In this document: positions 44,173 to 53,158 of the stretch, piece after piece
Position numbering within the stretch: the first letter of the stretch is position 1
Layout: each line of letters begins with the position of its first letter
NCBI GenBank assembly: GCA_047601745.1
Contig: JASGIS010000001.1
Location: 1,922,001 to 1,986,000 of the forward strand
Origin: JAKPAM01 sp047601745
GTDB lineage: Bacteria > Pseudomonadota > Gammaproteobacteria > Burkholderiales > Burkholderiaceae_E
Direction: 5' to 3'
DNA: 64,000 bases
Position numbers and translations under genes: made by a program
The notes under the pieces: generated by a model
What the model saw: only the letters and a program-made list of their open reading frames with translations
Told to the model about the DNA's origin: nothing
Database searches by the model: none

Positions 44173-44235
44173 AGCGATCGCGGCCTGCCGCGCCGGATCG
44201 AGCGGCGGGTCAACCGTCGTCGCGATCGCGATCTG

Positions 44236-44285
44236 TTGACGCGTCGGATGCTCGAGAGTATCTTTAGATATATATCTAAAGATAC
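44236..44285 (+). promoter_or_regulatory. PadR promoter with a perfect 28-bp palindromic operator
   Basis: TTGACG (44236-44241) and TATCTT (44259-44264), 17 bases apart, form a sigma-70 promoter. A perfect 28-bp palindrome (half-site GTATCTTTAGATAT, 44258-44285) covers the -10 box and start site, 15 bases before the PadR ATG. It is strongly AT-rich and is the obvious binding site for the PadR regulator. Confidence 0.88.
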
Positions 44286-44299
44286 AAAGGAGTATCGAC

Positions 44300-45181
44300 A
44301 TGCGATTCGCACGTTTGATGTTCGGGCCGATGGGCGCGATCGATTTGCTGGGCCGTCATGGCCGGGCGCGGTGGGCGTACGCGGCCGCCGGCTACCCGGG
44401 TGTCAGGGCGTCGTGCGCGGCCGGGCCCTTCGCCGGTTTCGGCGCGCGGACGGGCGGCGGCGACTGGCCGTGGTTCGCCGGGCCGGGCGCTCGCGGAGCC
44501 GGTGACGGCCGCTCCCGCGGGCGCGGCTGCGGACCGGGCGACGACGGGCAGCCGTTCACGCGCGGGCGCAAGTTCTCGTCCGAAGACCTGCAACTGATGC
44601 TGCTGGGCCTGATCGAGGAAAACCCGAGCCACGGCTACGAGCTGATCAAGCAGCTCGCCGCGCGCAGCAACGGTTTCTATTCGCCGAGCCCGGGCATGGT
44701 CTACCCGACGCTGACCTGGCTCGAAGAGGGTGGGCTGGTATCGGTCGAGGCCGACGGCAGCAAGAAGCGCTACCAGCTCGCCGAACCGGGCCGCGAGTAC
44801 CTGGGCGAGCATCGCGAGCGGCTGACGATGCTGTGGAACAAGCTGCAGCACATCGCACGCAAGATGGAATGGATGCGCCGGGCCTGGTCCGGCGAGGCCG
44901 AACCGGCGCGGGGGGCGGCCGCCGCGCAGGCCGCTTCGCCGGCCTCGGCCGAACCGGACGACTGGCTGGCGGACTTCGTCGACGCGCGCCGGCAGCTCAA
45001 GCAGACGCTGCTCGCGCGGTCGGGCGCGGATCAGGACGAGCAGCGCCGGATCGCGGCGATCCTGCGCGAGGCCGCGCGCCGGATCGATGAAGGATCGAGT
45101 GGATCGAGTGGATCGGGCGCGTCCGGAACCTCGGGCGAACCGCCGCCGTCCGCCACGGGCCCCGAAGGAGACGCCGCATGA
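44300..45181 (+). CDS. PadR family regulator, NfeR/YqjI-like
   Basis: A 293-residue regulator. The PadR winged helix lies at about 95-175: LQLMLLGLIEENPSHGYELIKQL, SPSPGMVYPTLTWLEEGGLV, KKRYQLAEPGREYL. This is the same type as E. coli NfeR (YqjI), a nickel-sensing repressor. As in NfeR there is a long N-terminal extension, but here it is Gly/Arg/Ala-rich with only two Cys and one His in the first 90 residues, so metal sensing through it is doubtful. The C-terminal tail is Ser/Gly-rich. It overlaps the siderophore-interacting gene by four bases (ATGA). The 28-bp palindrome upstream implies autorepression of the two-gene operon. Confidence 0.9.
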   Translation: MRFARLMFGPMGAIDLLGRHGRARWAYAAAGYPGVRASCAAGPFAGFGARTGGGDWPWFAGPGARGAGDGRSRGRGCGPGDDGQPFTRGRKFSSEDLQLMLLGLIEENPSHGYELIKQLAARSNGFYSPSPGMVYPTLTWLEEGGLVSVEADGSKKRYQLAEPGREYLGEHRERLTMLWNKLQHIARKMEWMRRAWSGEAEPARGAAAAQAASPASAEPDDWLADFVDARRQLKQTLLARSGADQDEQRRIAAILREAARRIDEGSSGSSGSGASGTSGEPPPSATGPEGDAA

Positions 45182-45981
45182 GCGCCGAGACGTTCGCCCT
45201 CGAACGGGTCCGCCATCCGGTCAAGGCCCGCAGGCTGGTGGTCGAGCGCATCGTGCGCGAATCGCCGCAACTGGTCCGCGTGACGCTGGTCGGTCCCGAT
45301 CTGGCCGATTTCGCCAGCGCGTCGTTCGACGACCACGTCAAGCTGATGTTTCCGGCTCCGGGCGCGACCGAGGTCGTGCCGCCGACGATCGGCCCCGACG
45401 GCGTCCGTTTCGATCCGTCGCAGCCGCGGCCGTTGATGCGCGACTACACGCCGCGCCGCTTCGATCCGCAGGCCCTCGAGCTCGACATCGAGTTCGTGCT
45501 GCACGGCGTGGGGCCGGCGAGCACCTGGGCCGAGCAGGCCCGGGTCGGGCAGACGCTGGTCGTCGCCGGCCCGCGCGGTTCGCTGGTGCCGCCGGCGCGG
45601 CTGGACTGGCATCTGCTGGTCGGCGACGACACCGCGTTGCCGGCGATCCGTCGCCGTCTCGAAGCGCTCGATGCGGACCAGCGTGCTTTCGTGCTGGTCG
45701 AGACCGACGAGCCGGCCACGCGCGTGCCGTTGAGCAGCCGGGCCGGGGTCGTCGCGTCCTGGGCTTATCGCGACGGCACCGGGCCCGGCCTGCTCGAGCA
45801 GTTGCGCGAGCTGTCGCTGCCGCCGGGCGACGGTTTCGCCTGGGCCGCGGCCGAGTCCGCGCTCGCGCGTTCGATCCGCCAGGTGATGATCGAGGAGCTG
45901 GGCATCGACAAGCGGCGCGTGCGCGCGTCCAGCTACTGGCGGCGGGGCGCCGAAGGCGTGCACGAGACGCTCGACGACTAA
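45178..45981 (+). CDS. siderophore-interacting protein, NfeF/ViuB-like ferric reductase
   Basis: A 267-residue flavoprotein of the siderophore-interacting family (NfeF/YqjH, ViuB), NADPH-dependent ferric reductases that release iron from siderophores in the cytoplasm. The FAD-binding motif RxYTxR is present as RDYTPRRFD (about residues 83-91). HGVGPASTWAEQARVGQ and LLVGDDTALPAIRRRLEAL follow, and the end is SSYWRRGAEG. Co-translated with the PadR gene, the same pairing as nfeR-nfeF in E. coli. Control is likely through the 28-bp palindrome. Confidence 0.93.
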   Translation: MSAETFALERVRHPVKARRLVVERIVRESPQLVRVTLVGPDLADFASASFDDHVKLMFPAPGATEVVPPTIGPDGVRFDPSQPRPLMRDYTPRRFDPQALELDIEFVLHGVGPASTWAEQARVGQTLVVAGPRGSLVPPARLDWHLLVGDDTALPAIRRRLEALDADQRAFVLVETDEPATRVPLSSRAGVVASWAYRDGTGPGLLEQLRELSLPPGDGFAWAAAESALARSIRQVMIEELGIDKRRVRASSYWRRGAEGVHETLDD

Positions 45982-46027
45982 AGAACCTGTAAACGAATCG
46001 GCCGCGTCCGATTCGCTCACAAGTTCT
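45982..46027. repeat. REP-like palindrome, copy 3, after the ferric reductase stop
   Basis: Arms AGAACCTGTAAACGAATCGG (45982-46001) and CCGATTCGCTCACAAGTTCT (46008-46027) pair over 20 positions with three imperfect pairs and a six-base loop. It begins right after the TAA. Same layout as 18907 and 44126. Confidence 0.82.
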
Positions 46028-46125
46028 GAAGCACCTCTGAACGGCGTCCGCGTGGCCCTTTTGTGAACAGGTCCCATTCAACCTGTGTACGATCCACCTG
46101 AGCGACGACAGACGAGGGTGGGGGG

Positions 46126-46929
46126 ATGCAGAACCTGGAATCGCGGCTGGCGCAGTTTCGCCGCGAGCATTCGAGCGTGTTCGACCGCTGGGTCCGCACG
46201 CAGAAGCGCGAGCTGATCGACCTGCTGCCGGGCAGTCCCCGCGCCGCGTCGATCACGCGCGATCTCGATGAATTCGTCAATCGCTCGGCCGTCGGCGCGT
46301 TCGTTGCCGATCACGTCGTCCAGCGCCTGCCGCCGCCGGTTCCGGGTCGACCGCAGCGCGTGCTCGAGATCTGCGCGGGCACCGGCTGGCTCAGCCGCCG
46401 CCTGTCCTGGCATCCGGCCTTGCGCGAGCGTCGCGAGCGCGGCGAGGTGTGGCTGGCCGCCACCGATCTGCATACGGTCGGCGGCGATGCCGGCCCCTCG
46501 ACGGCCTGGTGTTCGGCCGACGCGCTGCGGCTGCCGTTCGCCGACCAGAGCTTCGACCTGCTGATCTGCGCGCATGCGATCCATCATTTCGCGGCCGACG
46601 CGGCGGCGCGCCTGCTCGGCGAAGCGGTCCGCGTTGCCCGCCGCGTGTCGATCTTCGATCTGCGCAGGACCGTCTACGGCGTGGCCATGGTGGGCCTGAT
46701 CGCGCCCGGCTATTCGCTGGACTTCCTTCACGACGCCGTCGTCTCGCACCGCCGCGCCTACAGCCTGCAGGAAATGCGGTTCCTGATCGATCAGGTCGGT
46801 CTGCCGCTGCGCGTCGACAAGTTCCTGTCGTTCGGGATGATGATCGATTCGCTCGACCCGGCCGCGCCGATCGACACCTCGCTGCCGCCGAGCCGCGCCG
46901 ACCGGCGCGTCAGACCGCGATGCGCATGA
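46126..46929 (+). CDS. class I SAM-dependent methyltransferase
   Basis: A 267-residue methyltransferase. Motif I is VLEICAGTGWLSRRL (about residues 79-93), then an acidic loop at AATDLH, and the post-motif block SFDLLICAHAIHHFAADAAARLL. A helical N-terminus precedes the Rossmann fold. It resembles small-molecule or ubiquinone-type methyltransferases, but the substrate cannot be named. ATG at 46126. Its 3' end overlaps the adenine deaminase gene on the other strand by 20 bases. Confidence 0.82.
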   Translation: MQNLESRLAQFRREHSSVFDRWVRTQKRELIDLLPGSPRAASITRDLDEFVNRSAVGAFVADHVVQRLPPPVPGRPQRVLEICAGTGWLSRRLSWHPALRERRERGEVWLAATDLHTVGGDAGPSTAWCSADALRLPFADQSFDLLICAHAIHHFAADAAARLLGEAVRVARRVSIFDLRRTVYGVAMVGLIAPGYSLDFLHDAVVSHRRAYSLQEMRFLIDQVGLPLRVDKFLSFGMMIDSLDPAAPIDTSLPPSRADRRVRPRCA

Positions 46930-48640
46930 ACCGGTCGACGTCGACCAGACCCTGGTCGGTGATCTTCAGGCTCGGGATCACCGCCAGCGGCAGGAAGGCC
47001 ATCTGCAGGAACGGTTCGTCGAGCGGGCAGCCCAACTGTCGCACGGCCGCGCGCAGGGCCAGCAGCCGGTCGCGCACGACCTCGTACGGCTGATCGCTCA
47101 TCAGCCCGGCGATCGGCAGCGGCAGTTCGGCGATCACCTGCCCGTCGCGCATCGCGACGAAGCCGCCGCCGATGTCGATCAGCCGGTTGACGGCCGCGGC
47201 CATGTCCTCGTCGCCGTCGCCGATCACGCACAGGTTGTGGCTGTCGTGGCCGACCGATGACGCGATCGCGCCGCGCGTGATCCGGAAGCCCTGGACGAAG
47301 CCTCGGCCGATGCCCCCACCTTGGCCGTGCCGTTCGAGCACGGCGATCTTCAGCACGTCGCGCGCCGGATCGGCCGATTTGACGCCGTCGGCCCACGGCA
47401 GCGTCATCGTCAGGTGATCGGTCAGGATGCCGCCGGGGACCAGTCCGATCACCGGTCCGGTCGCCGACGCCGACGGCACGACGAAGTCGGCGGCCGTCAC
47501 GTGCGGCCGGCGCACGCTGCCGAGGCCGACCGCGGGCACCTTGGGCCGGCTCGCGAACAGCAGGTCGTCGACCACGCGCCCGCCGGCGATCACCCGTTCG
47601 ACGCGGCACTCTTCCAGGTCGCTCAGCAGCACGATGTCGGCGCGCTTGCCCGGCGCGATCAGGCCGCGGTCGCGCAGGCCGAAGCTGCGCGCCGTCGACC
47701 AAGACGCCGCGCGGTAGACGTGCAGCAGCGGCGCGCCCAGCCGGATCGCCTTGCGGATCAGGTGGTCGAGGTGTCCCTGTTCGATCGTATCGAGCGGATT
47801 GCGATCGTCGGTGCAAAAGCCGCACGAACCCGACGTCGTCTCAGTCAGCAACGGCGCCAGCGCGTCGACGTCCTTGCAGACCGTGCCTTCGCGGATCAGC
47901 AACTGCATGCCCTTGCGCAGCTTCTCGCGTCCCTCGTCGATGTTGGTCGTCTCGTGGCAGTTGCAGATGCCGGCCGACAGGTAGGCGTTCAGCGGCTTGC
48001 CGGCCAGCAGCGGCGCGTGCCCGTCGATGTGCTGGCCGTCGAACGCCGCCAGCTTGTCGAGGACTTCCGGATCCTTGCCGAGCACGCCCGGAAAATTCAT
48101 GAACTCGGCGAGCCCGATCACCTTCGGGTGCGCGCGCAGGCTCAGCAGGTCGTCGGCCAGCAGCCGCGCGCCCGCCGTCTCCATCGGCGTGGCCGGCACG
48201 CACGACGACAACTGCACGCGCAGATCCATCGCCATCGTCTCGGCGCAGGCCAGGAAGTAGCGCAGTCCGTCGAGACCCAGCACATTGGCGATCTCGTGCG
48301 GATCGCAGATCGCCGTCGTCGTGCCGCGCGGCAGCATGCAGCGGTCGAATTCGTCGGGCATGACCAGCGACGACTCGACGTGCACGTGCGCGTCGATGAA
48401 CCCGGGCACCGCCGTCAGCCCCCGGCCGTCGATCTCGATCCGGCCGTCGTACGGTTCATAAGTGCCGATGATCCGGTCGCCGCCGATCGCGATGTCGCCG
48501 TCGACCAGTTCGCCGGTGACCAGGTTCAGCCAGCGGACGTTCTTGACGACCAGGTCGGCCGGCTCGCGGCCCATCGCCTGGTCGATCCGTCTGCCGATGC
48601 GCGCGGCCGTTGCGCCGCGGGAAGAAGGGAGGACGCTCAT
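46910..48640 (-). CDS. ade: adenine deaminase
   Basis: A 576-residue bacterial adenine deaminase (amidohydrolase superfamily) that turns adenine into hypoxanthine and ammonia in purine salvage. The metal-binding motif is FIDAHVHVESS (about 96-106), followed by CDPHEIANVLG, SSCVPATPMET, and the family-specific GFCTDDRNP and VGHDSHNLCVIG. Length and order match E. coli Ade (588). It points towards the methyltransferase gene. With the NCS2 permease at 49690 it could form a purine uptake and salvage unit, although a PhyH gene lies between them and they are separate transcripts. Confidence 0.95.
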   Translation of the reverse strand: MSVLPSSRGATAARIGRRIDQAMGREPADLVVKNVRWLNLVTGELVDGDIAIGGDRIIGTYEPYDGRIEIDGRGLTAVPGFIDAHVHVESSLVMPDEFDRCMLPRGTTTAICDPHEIANVLGLDGLRYFLACAETMAMDLRVQLSSCVPATPMETAGARLLADDLLSLRAHPKVIGLAEFMNFPGVLGKDPEVLDKLAAFDGQHIDGHAPLLAGKPLNAYLSAGICNCHETTNIDEGREKLRKGMQLLIREGTVCKDVDALAPLLTETTSGSCGFCTDDRNPLDTIEQGHLDHLIRKAIRLGAPLLHVYRAASWSTARSFGLRDRGLIAPGKRADIVLLSDLEECRVERVIAGGRVVDDLLFASRPKVPAVGLGSVRRPHVTAADFVVPSASATGPVIGLVPGGILTDHLTMTLPWADGVKSADPARDVLKIAVLERHGQGGGIGRGFVQGFRITRGAIASSVGHDSHNLCVIGDGDEDMAAAVNRLIDIGGGFVAMRDGQVIAELPLPIAGLMSDQPYEVVRDRLLALRAAVRQLGCPLDEPFLQMAFLPLAVIPSLKITDQGLVDVDRFMRIAV

Positions 48641-48753
48641 CCTCGCACTCTACTGCGATCGCGCCCGTCCGGCGAGGATCGGCGCGGCAGGCTTGCCCGG
48701 GGTGGGCCTGCATGGCAGGCTGTCGGCGGCCCGCCCATCACCGGATACCGTCG

Positions 48754-49647
48754 ATGCACGACCCTGCCGATTCCGCCGTCCTGCCCGTGCCGACGCCTCG
48801 CGTACCGATCGATGCGCTGCGGGCGCGCTTCGCCGACGACGGCTACGTGGTGCTGCCGGACCTGGTGCCGCCCGGGCAGGTCGCACGTCTGGTCGATGCG
48901 CTGCGCCGCATCGAGACCGAGCGGGGCTTCGGCTATGCGAACACCGCGTTCGAGGGCTACCGGACCGTGCGGATCAACAACCTGCTCGCGCACGACGACG
49001 TCTTCGCGCAGGTGGTGCTCGAGCCGACGGTGCTCGCGCTGGCCGAGGCGATCCTCGACAAGGAGCTGCTGCTGTCGTCGCTGTGCTCGCTGACGCTGGG
49101 GCCCGGCCAGCCCGCCCAGCCGCTGCACGAAGACACGCAGCAGATCCCGCTGCCGCGCCCGCATCCGACGCTGGCCGTCAACGCGATGTGGGCACTGAGC
49201 GATTTCACCGAAGCCAACGGCGCGACGCGCATCGTGCCGGGCAGCCACCGCCTCGGTCACGTGCCGCGCTACGGCGGCGACGTGCCGACCGTGCCCGCGA
49301 CGATGCGCGCCGGCAGCGTGATGCTGTTCGACAGTGCGCTGTGGCACCACGGCGGCGCCAACACCACCGGCGAGCGCCGCTATGCGATTTCGTGCTACTA
49401 CGGCGCCGGCTGGCTGCGCCAGCAGGAGAACCTGCAGCTCGGCATTCCCCGCGAAACGGCCGCGCGCTTTCCTCGCCGGCTGCAGGAACTGCTCGGCTAC
49501 GGCATCTATCGCGGCCAGTACGGGCATATCGACAACCAGGATCCGATCACGTTGCTCGGACGGACGGGGCGTAAGACGGTCTGGCAGGCCAGCGACGACA
49601 AGCGCCGGCGCGAGGAGCCGGGAGCGGCGGGGCATCATCGTCCGTGA
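48754..49647 (+). CDS. phytanoyl-CoA dioxygenase family protein
   Basis: A 297-residue PhyH-type 2-oxoglutarate/Fe(II) dioxygenase. The iron site is complete: HEDT (His125, Asp127) and a distal His in ALWHHGGANTTGERR (about 197-198), with the 2OG-binding Arg just after. FADDGYVVLPDLVPP opens the domain, and MWALSDFTEANGATRIVPGSH is the classic PhyH block. ATG at 48754 (MHDPADSAVLP). The substrate is unknown; bacterial members hydroxylate acids, amino acids or natural products. It is divergent from ade (113-base spacer) and convergent with the permease. Confidence 0.92.
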   Translation: MHDPADSAVLPVPTPRVPIDALRARFADDGYVVLPDLVPPGQVARLVDALRRIETERGFGYANTAFEGYRTVRINNLLAHDDVFAQVVLEPTVLALAEAILDKELLLSSLCSLTLGPGQPAQPLHEDTQQIPLPRPHPTLAVNAMWALSDFTEANGATRIVPGSHRLGHVPRYGGDVPTVPATMRAGSVMLFDSALWHHGGANTTGERRYAISCYYGAGWLRQQENLQLGIPRETAARFPRRLQELLGYGIYRGQYGHIDNQDPITLLGRTGRKTVWQASDDKRRREEPGAAGHHRP

Positions 49648-49689
49648 AGACGCTCGCCCCCCCGCCCGCTCGCCGCCCGTCCGGCCGCC

Positions 49690-51186
49690 TCAGTGCGCTT
49701 CGGCGTGTTTGGCGGCCGCGATGATCGCGGCCTCGTCCTGCTCGCCGGCGCCGTTCAGGAACAGGTTCAGCACGACCGCGCTGATCGACGTCAGCAGGAT
49801 GCCCGACTCGATCAGCGAGTGCAGTCCGTGCGGCATCCACTGCTTGAAGTCCGGCGCGACCAGCGGGATCATCCCGACGCCGACCGAGACCGCGACGATC
49901 ATCGCGTTGAAGCGGTTGCCCTTGAAATCCACGCCCGACAGGATCCGGATGCCGGTGGCGGCGACCATGCCGAACATCACGATGCCGGCGCCGCCGAGCA
50001 CGATGCTGGGCAGCGACTCGACCAGCGCCGCCATCTTCGGCAGCATGCCCAGCAGGATCATGATCAGCCCGCCGGCCACGCAGACGTAGCGGCTCTTGAC
50101 GCCGGTGACGGCGACCAGGCCGATGTTCTGCGAGAAGCTGGTGTACGGGAACGTGTTGAAGATGCCGCCGATCAGCGTGCCCAGCCCGTCGGTGCGCAGG
50201 CCCCGCGTCAGGTCGGCGCGCTCGATCTTGCGATCGGTCATCTCGCCCAGCGCGAGGAACATTCCGGTCGATTCGATCATCACGACGACCATCACCAGCG
50301 ACATCGTGAAGATCATCATCGGGTCGAACTGCGGCATGCCGAAGTGGAACGGCGTGACGATGTCGAACCATTCGGCCTGGCCGACCTTCTCGAACGTCAT
50401 CAGGCCGAGCGCCGACGCGATGACCGCGCCGATGACGATGCCCAGCAGCACCGAGATGTTGGCGATGAAGCCGCGCGCGAACTTGAACATCAGAAGGATC
50501 GAGACCAGCACGACCGCCGAGATCGCGACGCCGGTCAGTTCGCCGTAGCGTGGGTTCGGGATCGTCGGCAGGATCGAGAAACCCTTGGGTACCGGCGGCA
50601 GCGCGCTGCCCGGCGCCACCGCCGCGGCCTCGGCCAGCCACCTGGCATGATTGGGATCGACGACCGTCGGCGCGGTCGGGCCGACCGGGTTGCCGAAGAT
50701 CCAGTTGATGCCGACCCGCATCAGCGTGATGCCGATGACCGCGATGATCGTGCCGGTGACGACCGGCGGGAAGAACCGCAGCATCCGGCTGACCAGCGGC
50801 GCGATGATCATCGAGACGATGCCGGCGCCGATGATCGATCCGAACAGCAGTTGCGCGCCGTCGGGGCCCGGGTTGGCGTTGGCGATCGCGACCATCGGCG
50901 CCACCGATGCGAACGTGACGCCCATCATCACCGGCAGCCTGATGCCGAACCATTGCGTCAGGCCCATCGCCTGGATCAGCGTGGCGATGCCGCAGCAGAA
51001 CAGGTCGGCCGAGATCAGCATCGCCACTTCATGATGGCTCAACTTCAGTGCACGGCCGATGATCAGCGGGACGGCCACTGCACCGGCATACATCACCAGT
51101 ACGTGCTGCAGGCCGAGTGCCGTGAGCTTGCCTGGCGGCAGCATTTCGTCCACTGGATGGACGGCGGGGGGATCTTTTGCACGCAT
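49690..51186 (-). CDS. NCS2 family nucleobase (uracil/xanthine) permease
   Basis: A 498-residue NCS2 transporter of the inner membrane with about 14 hydrophobic segments. Signatures are GLQHVLVMYAGAVAVPLIIG at the start, GIRLPVMMGVTFASVAPM, and the TM10 region FNTFPYTSFSQNIGLVAVTGV, the NCS2 motif. It looks most like the xanthine/urate subgroup (XanP/UacT), consistent with the nearby adenine deaminase, but exact specificity is uncertain. ATG at 51184-51186. It is divergent from the rplC operon; the 343-base spacer (51187-51529) carries the rplC promoter and a leader of about 185 bases. Confidence 0.93.
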   Translation of the reverse strand: MRAKDPPAVHPVDEMLPPGKLTALGLQHVLVMYAGAVAVPLIIGRALKLSHHEVAMLISADLFCCGIATLIQAMGLTQWFGIRLPVMMGVTFASVAPMVAIANANPGPDGAQLLFGSIIGAGIVSMIIAPLVSRMLRFFPPVVTGTIIAVIGITLMRVGINWIFGNPVGPTAPTVVDPNHARWLAEAAAVAPGSALPPVPKGFSILPTIPNPRYGELTGVAISAVVLVSILLMFKFARGFIANISVLLGIVIGAVIASALGLMTFEKVGQAEWFDIVTPFHFGMPQFDPMMIFTMSLVMVVVMIESTGMFLALGEMTDRKIERADLTRGLRTDGLGTLIGGIFNTFPYTSFSQNIGLVAVTGVKSRYVCVAGGLIMILLGMLPKMAALVESLPSIVLGGAGIVMFGMVAATGIRILSGVDFKGNRFNAMIVAVSVGVGMIPLVAPDFKQWMPHGLHSLIESGILLTSISAVVLNLFLNGAGEQDEAAIIAAAKHAEAH

Positions 51187-51310
51187 CGAAGGCTCCTGGA
51201 AAGGCGGCGAACGGGAGAGGGGGGCCGTCACGCCCCGGATCGGGGCGCGCGGCGAGGCTGCGCGGTGGCCGACGCAAGTTGGATGCCAATCCCTTGCCGG
51301 GCCTGGGGGC

Positions 51311-51339
51311 TTGCAGTTTCCGGGATCCATGGTTATACT
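51311..51339 (+). promoter_or_regulatory. sigma-70 promoter of the split S10 operon
   Basis: TTGCAG (51311-51316), 17-base spacer, TATACT (51334-51339). It would give rplC and following genes a promoter of their own, with a leader of about 185 bases. Needed because rpsJ is terminated 9 kb upstream. Confidence 0.8.
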
Positions 51340-51529
51340 CGCGGGCTTTCCCGTAAAACCGTCCTTGCCGGACGGCGGCCACGTTGAATGGCCTCGCGGA
51401 TGGTGCGGTGGGTTCGCATCACGGCGATCCAGCGGGAGATTCCCCGGGTTGGCGGTCGCGTCTTCGCAGGCGCGGTCGGCAACTCAATGCTTAAGGCCCG
51501 GCCAATTGCAGTCGGGATTGGAGAAAACA

Positions 51530-52204
51530 ATGAGCCTTGGACTGTTGGGTCGCAAGGTCGGCATGATGCGCATCTACACGGCGGACGGCGAAGCCGTTCC
51601 CGTTACGGTGCTCGACGTGTCGAACAACCGCGTCACCCAGATCAAGACCGTCGAGACCGACGGCTACGCCGCTGTGCAACTGACCCATGGTCAGCGCCGC
51701 GCCACCCGAGTCACCAAAGCCCAGGCTGGTCACTTCGCCAAAGCGGGCGTCGAGGCCGGCAGCGTCATTGGCGAATTCCGTCTGAACGACGTCTCCGAGG
51801 CGGGCGAACTGGCCGCCGGCAGCGTCGTCAAGGCCGAGATCTTCGAAGTCGGCCAGCTCGTCGACGTGTCGGGCACGACGCAGGGCAAGGGCTTCGCCGG
51901 CACGATCAAACGCCACCACTTCAATTCCGGCCGCGCGTCGCACGGCAACTCGCGCTCGCACAACGTGCCGGGTTCGATCGGCATGGCGCAGGATCCGGGG
52001 CGCGTGTTTCCGGGCAAACGGATGTCGGGTCACCTGGGGGCCGTGCAGCGCACGACGCAGAACCTCGAGATCGCCCGTGTCGACGCCGAGCGGGGTTTGT
52101 TGCTGGTCAAGGGGGCGGTGCCGGGTTCGCGCGGCGGCGCCGTGGTCGTCACTCCCGCGGTCAAGACGCCCAAGTCGGGCGCCCGGGTCGCCCAGAAGGC
52201 CTAA
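51530..52204 (+). CDS. rplC: 50S ribosomal protein L3
   Basis: A 224-residue L3 starting at ATG 51530 (MSLGLLGRKVGMMRIYTADGE). It has the conserved TQGKGFAGTIKRHHF and the GSIGMAQDPGRVFPGKRMSGHLG loop that reaches the peptidyl transferase centre. First gene of the relocated S10 group. Confidence 0.98.
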   Translation: MSLGLLGRKVGMMRIYTADGEAVPVTVLDVSNNRVTQIKTVETDGYAAVQLTHGQRRATRVTKAQAGHFAKAGVEAGSVIGEFRLNDVSEAGELAAGSVVKAEIFEVGQLVDVSGTTQGKGFAGTIKRHHFNSGRASHGNSRSHNVPGSIGMAQDPGRVFPGKRMSGHLGAVQRTTQNLEIARVDAERGLLLVKGAVPGSRGGAVVVTPAVKTPKSGARVAQKA

Positions 52205-52229
52205 GGCCTCGTCATAACCAGGAGTGACG

Positions 52230-52850
52230 ATGGAACTGAATCTGATCAATGATCAAGGCCAGGCGGCGTCGAAGGTCGACGCGCCGGATACGATCTTCGG
52301 GCGCGAGTTCAACGAGCCGTTGGTGCACCAGGTCGTGGTGGCCTACCAGGCCAACGCGCGCAGCGCCAACCGCAAGCAGAAGGACCGCAGCGAGGTTCGC
52401 CACTCGACCAAGAAGCCGTTCAAGCAGAAAGGCACGGGTCGCGCGCGCGCCGGCATGACGTCGAGCCCGCTGTGGCGCGGCGGCGGCAAGATCTTCCCGA
52501 ACAGCCCGGACGAGAACTTCTCGCAGAAGGTCAACCGCAAGATGTATCGCGCCGGTCTGTGCTCGATCCTGTCGCAGCTCGCCCGCGAGGATCGCCTGGC
52601 CGTCGTCGAGGGTTTCTCGGTCGAGGCGCCCAAGACCAAGCTGCTGGCCGGCAAGCTCAAGGGCATGGGGCTCGATTCGGTGCTCGTGATCACCGACACG
52701 CTGGACGAGAACCTGCTGCTGGCTTCGCGCAATCTGGGCCACGTGCTGGTCGTCGAGCCGCGCAACGCCGATCCGGTTTCGCTGGTGCATTTCGACAAGG
52801 TGCTGATCACCCGCAATGCGCTGGCCCAAGTGCAGGAGATGCTGGCATGA
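52230..52850 (+). CDS. rplD: 50S ribosomal protein L4
   Basis: A 206-residue L4 starting at ATG 52230 after AGGAG (MELNLINDQGQAAS). The tunnel loop KKPFKQKGTGRARAG is present. In E. coli L4 represses the S10 operon through the leader before rpsJ; with rpsJ separated here, the control site would have to be in the rplC leader if kept. Overlaps rplW by four bases. Confidence 0.98.
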   Translation: MELNLINDQGQAASKVDAPDTIFGREFNEPLVHQVVVAYQANARSANRKQKDRSEVRHSTKKPFKQKGTGRARAGMTSSPLWRGGGKIFPNSPDENFSQKVNRKMYRAGLCSILSQLAREDRLAVVEGFSVEAPKTKLLAGKLKGMGLDSVLVITDTLDENLLLASRNLGHVLVVEPRNADPVSLVHFDKVLITRNALAQVQEMLA

Positions 52851-53158
52851 CTACCGCCAAGCACAACGAAGAACGGCTGATGCGCGTGCTGATGGCGCCG
52901 ATCGTGTCCGAGAAGAGCACGATGATCGCCGAAAAGAACGCGCAGTACGCGTTCAAGGTCGTCCAGGACGCGACGCGCGACGAGATCAAGGCGGCGGTCG
53001 AACTGCTGTTCAAGGTCGAGGTCACCGGCGTGCAGATCCTGAACCAGAAAGGCAAGCAGAAGCGCTTCGGGCGTTTCATGGGCCGTCGTGACCACGTGCG
53101 CAAGGCTTATGTGAGCCTGAAGTCGGGTCAGGAAATCAACTTCGCGGAGGCCGCGTAA
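52847..53158 (+). CDS. rplW: 50S ribosomal protein L23
   Basis: A 103-residue L23 at the tunnel exit, contact site for trigger factor and SRP. It has LMRVLMAPIVSEKSTMIAEKN and FGRFMGRRDHVRKAYV. ATG at 52847 overlaps the rplD stop (ATGA); its own stop shares one base with the rplB start (TAATG). Confidence 0.98.
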   Translation: MTTAKHNEERLMRVLMAPIVSEKSTMIAEKNAQYAFKVVQDATRDEIKAAVELLFKVEVTGVQILNQKGKQKRFGRFMGRRDHVRKAYVSLKSGQEINFAEAA

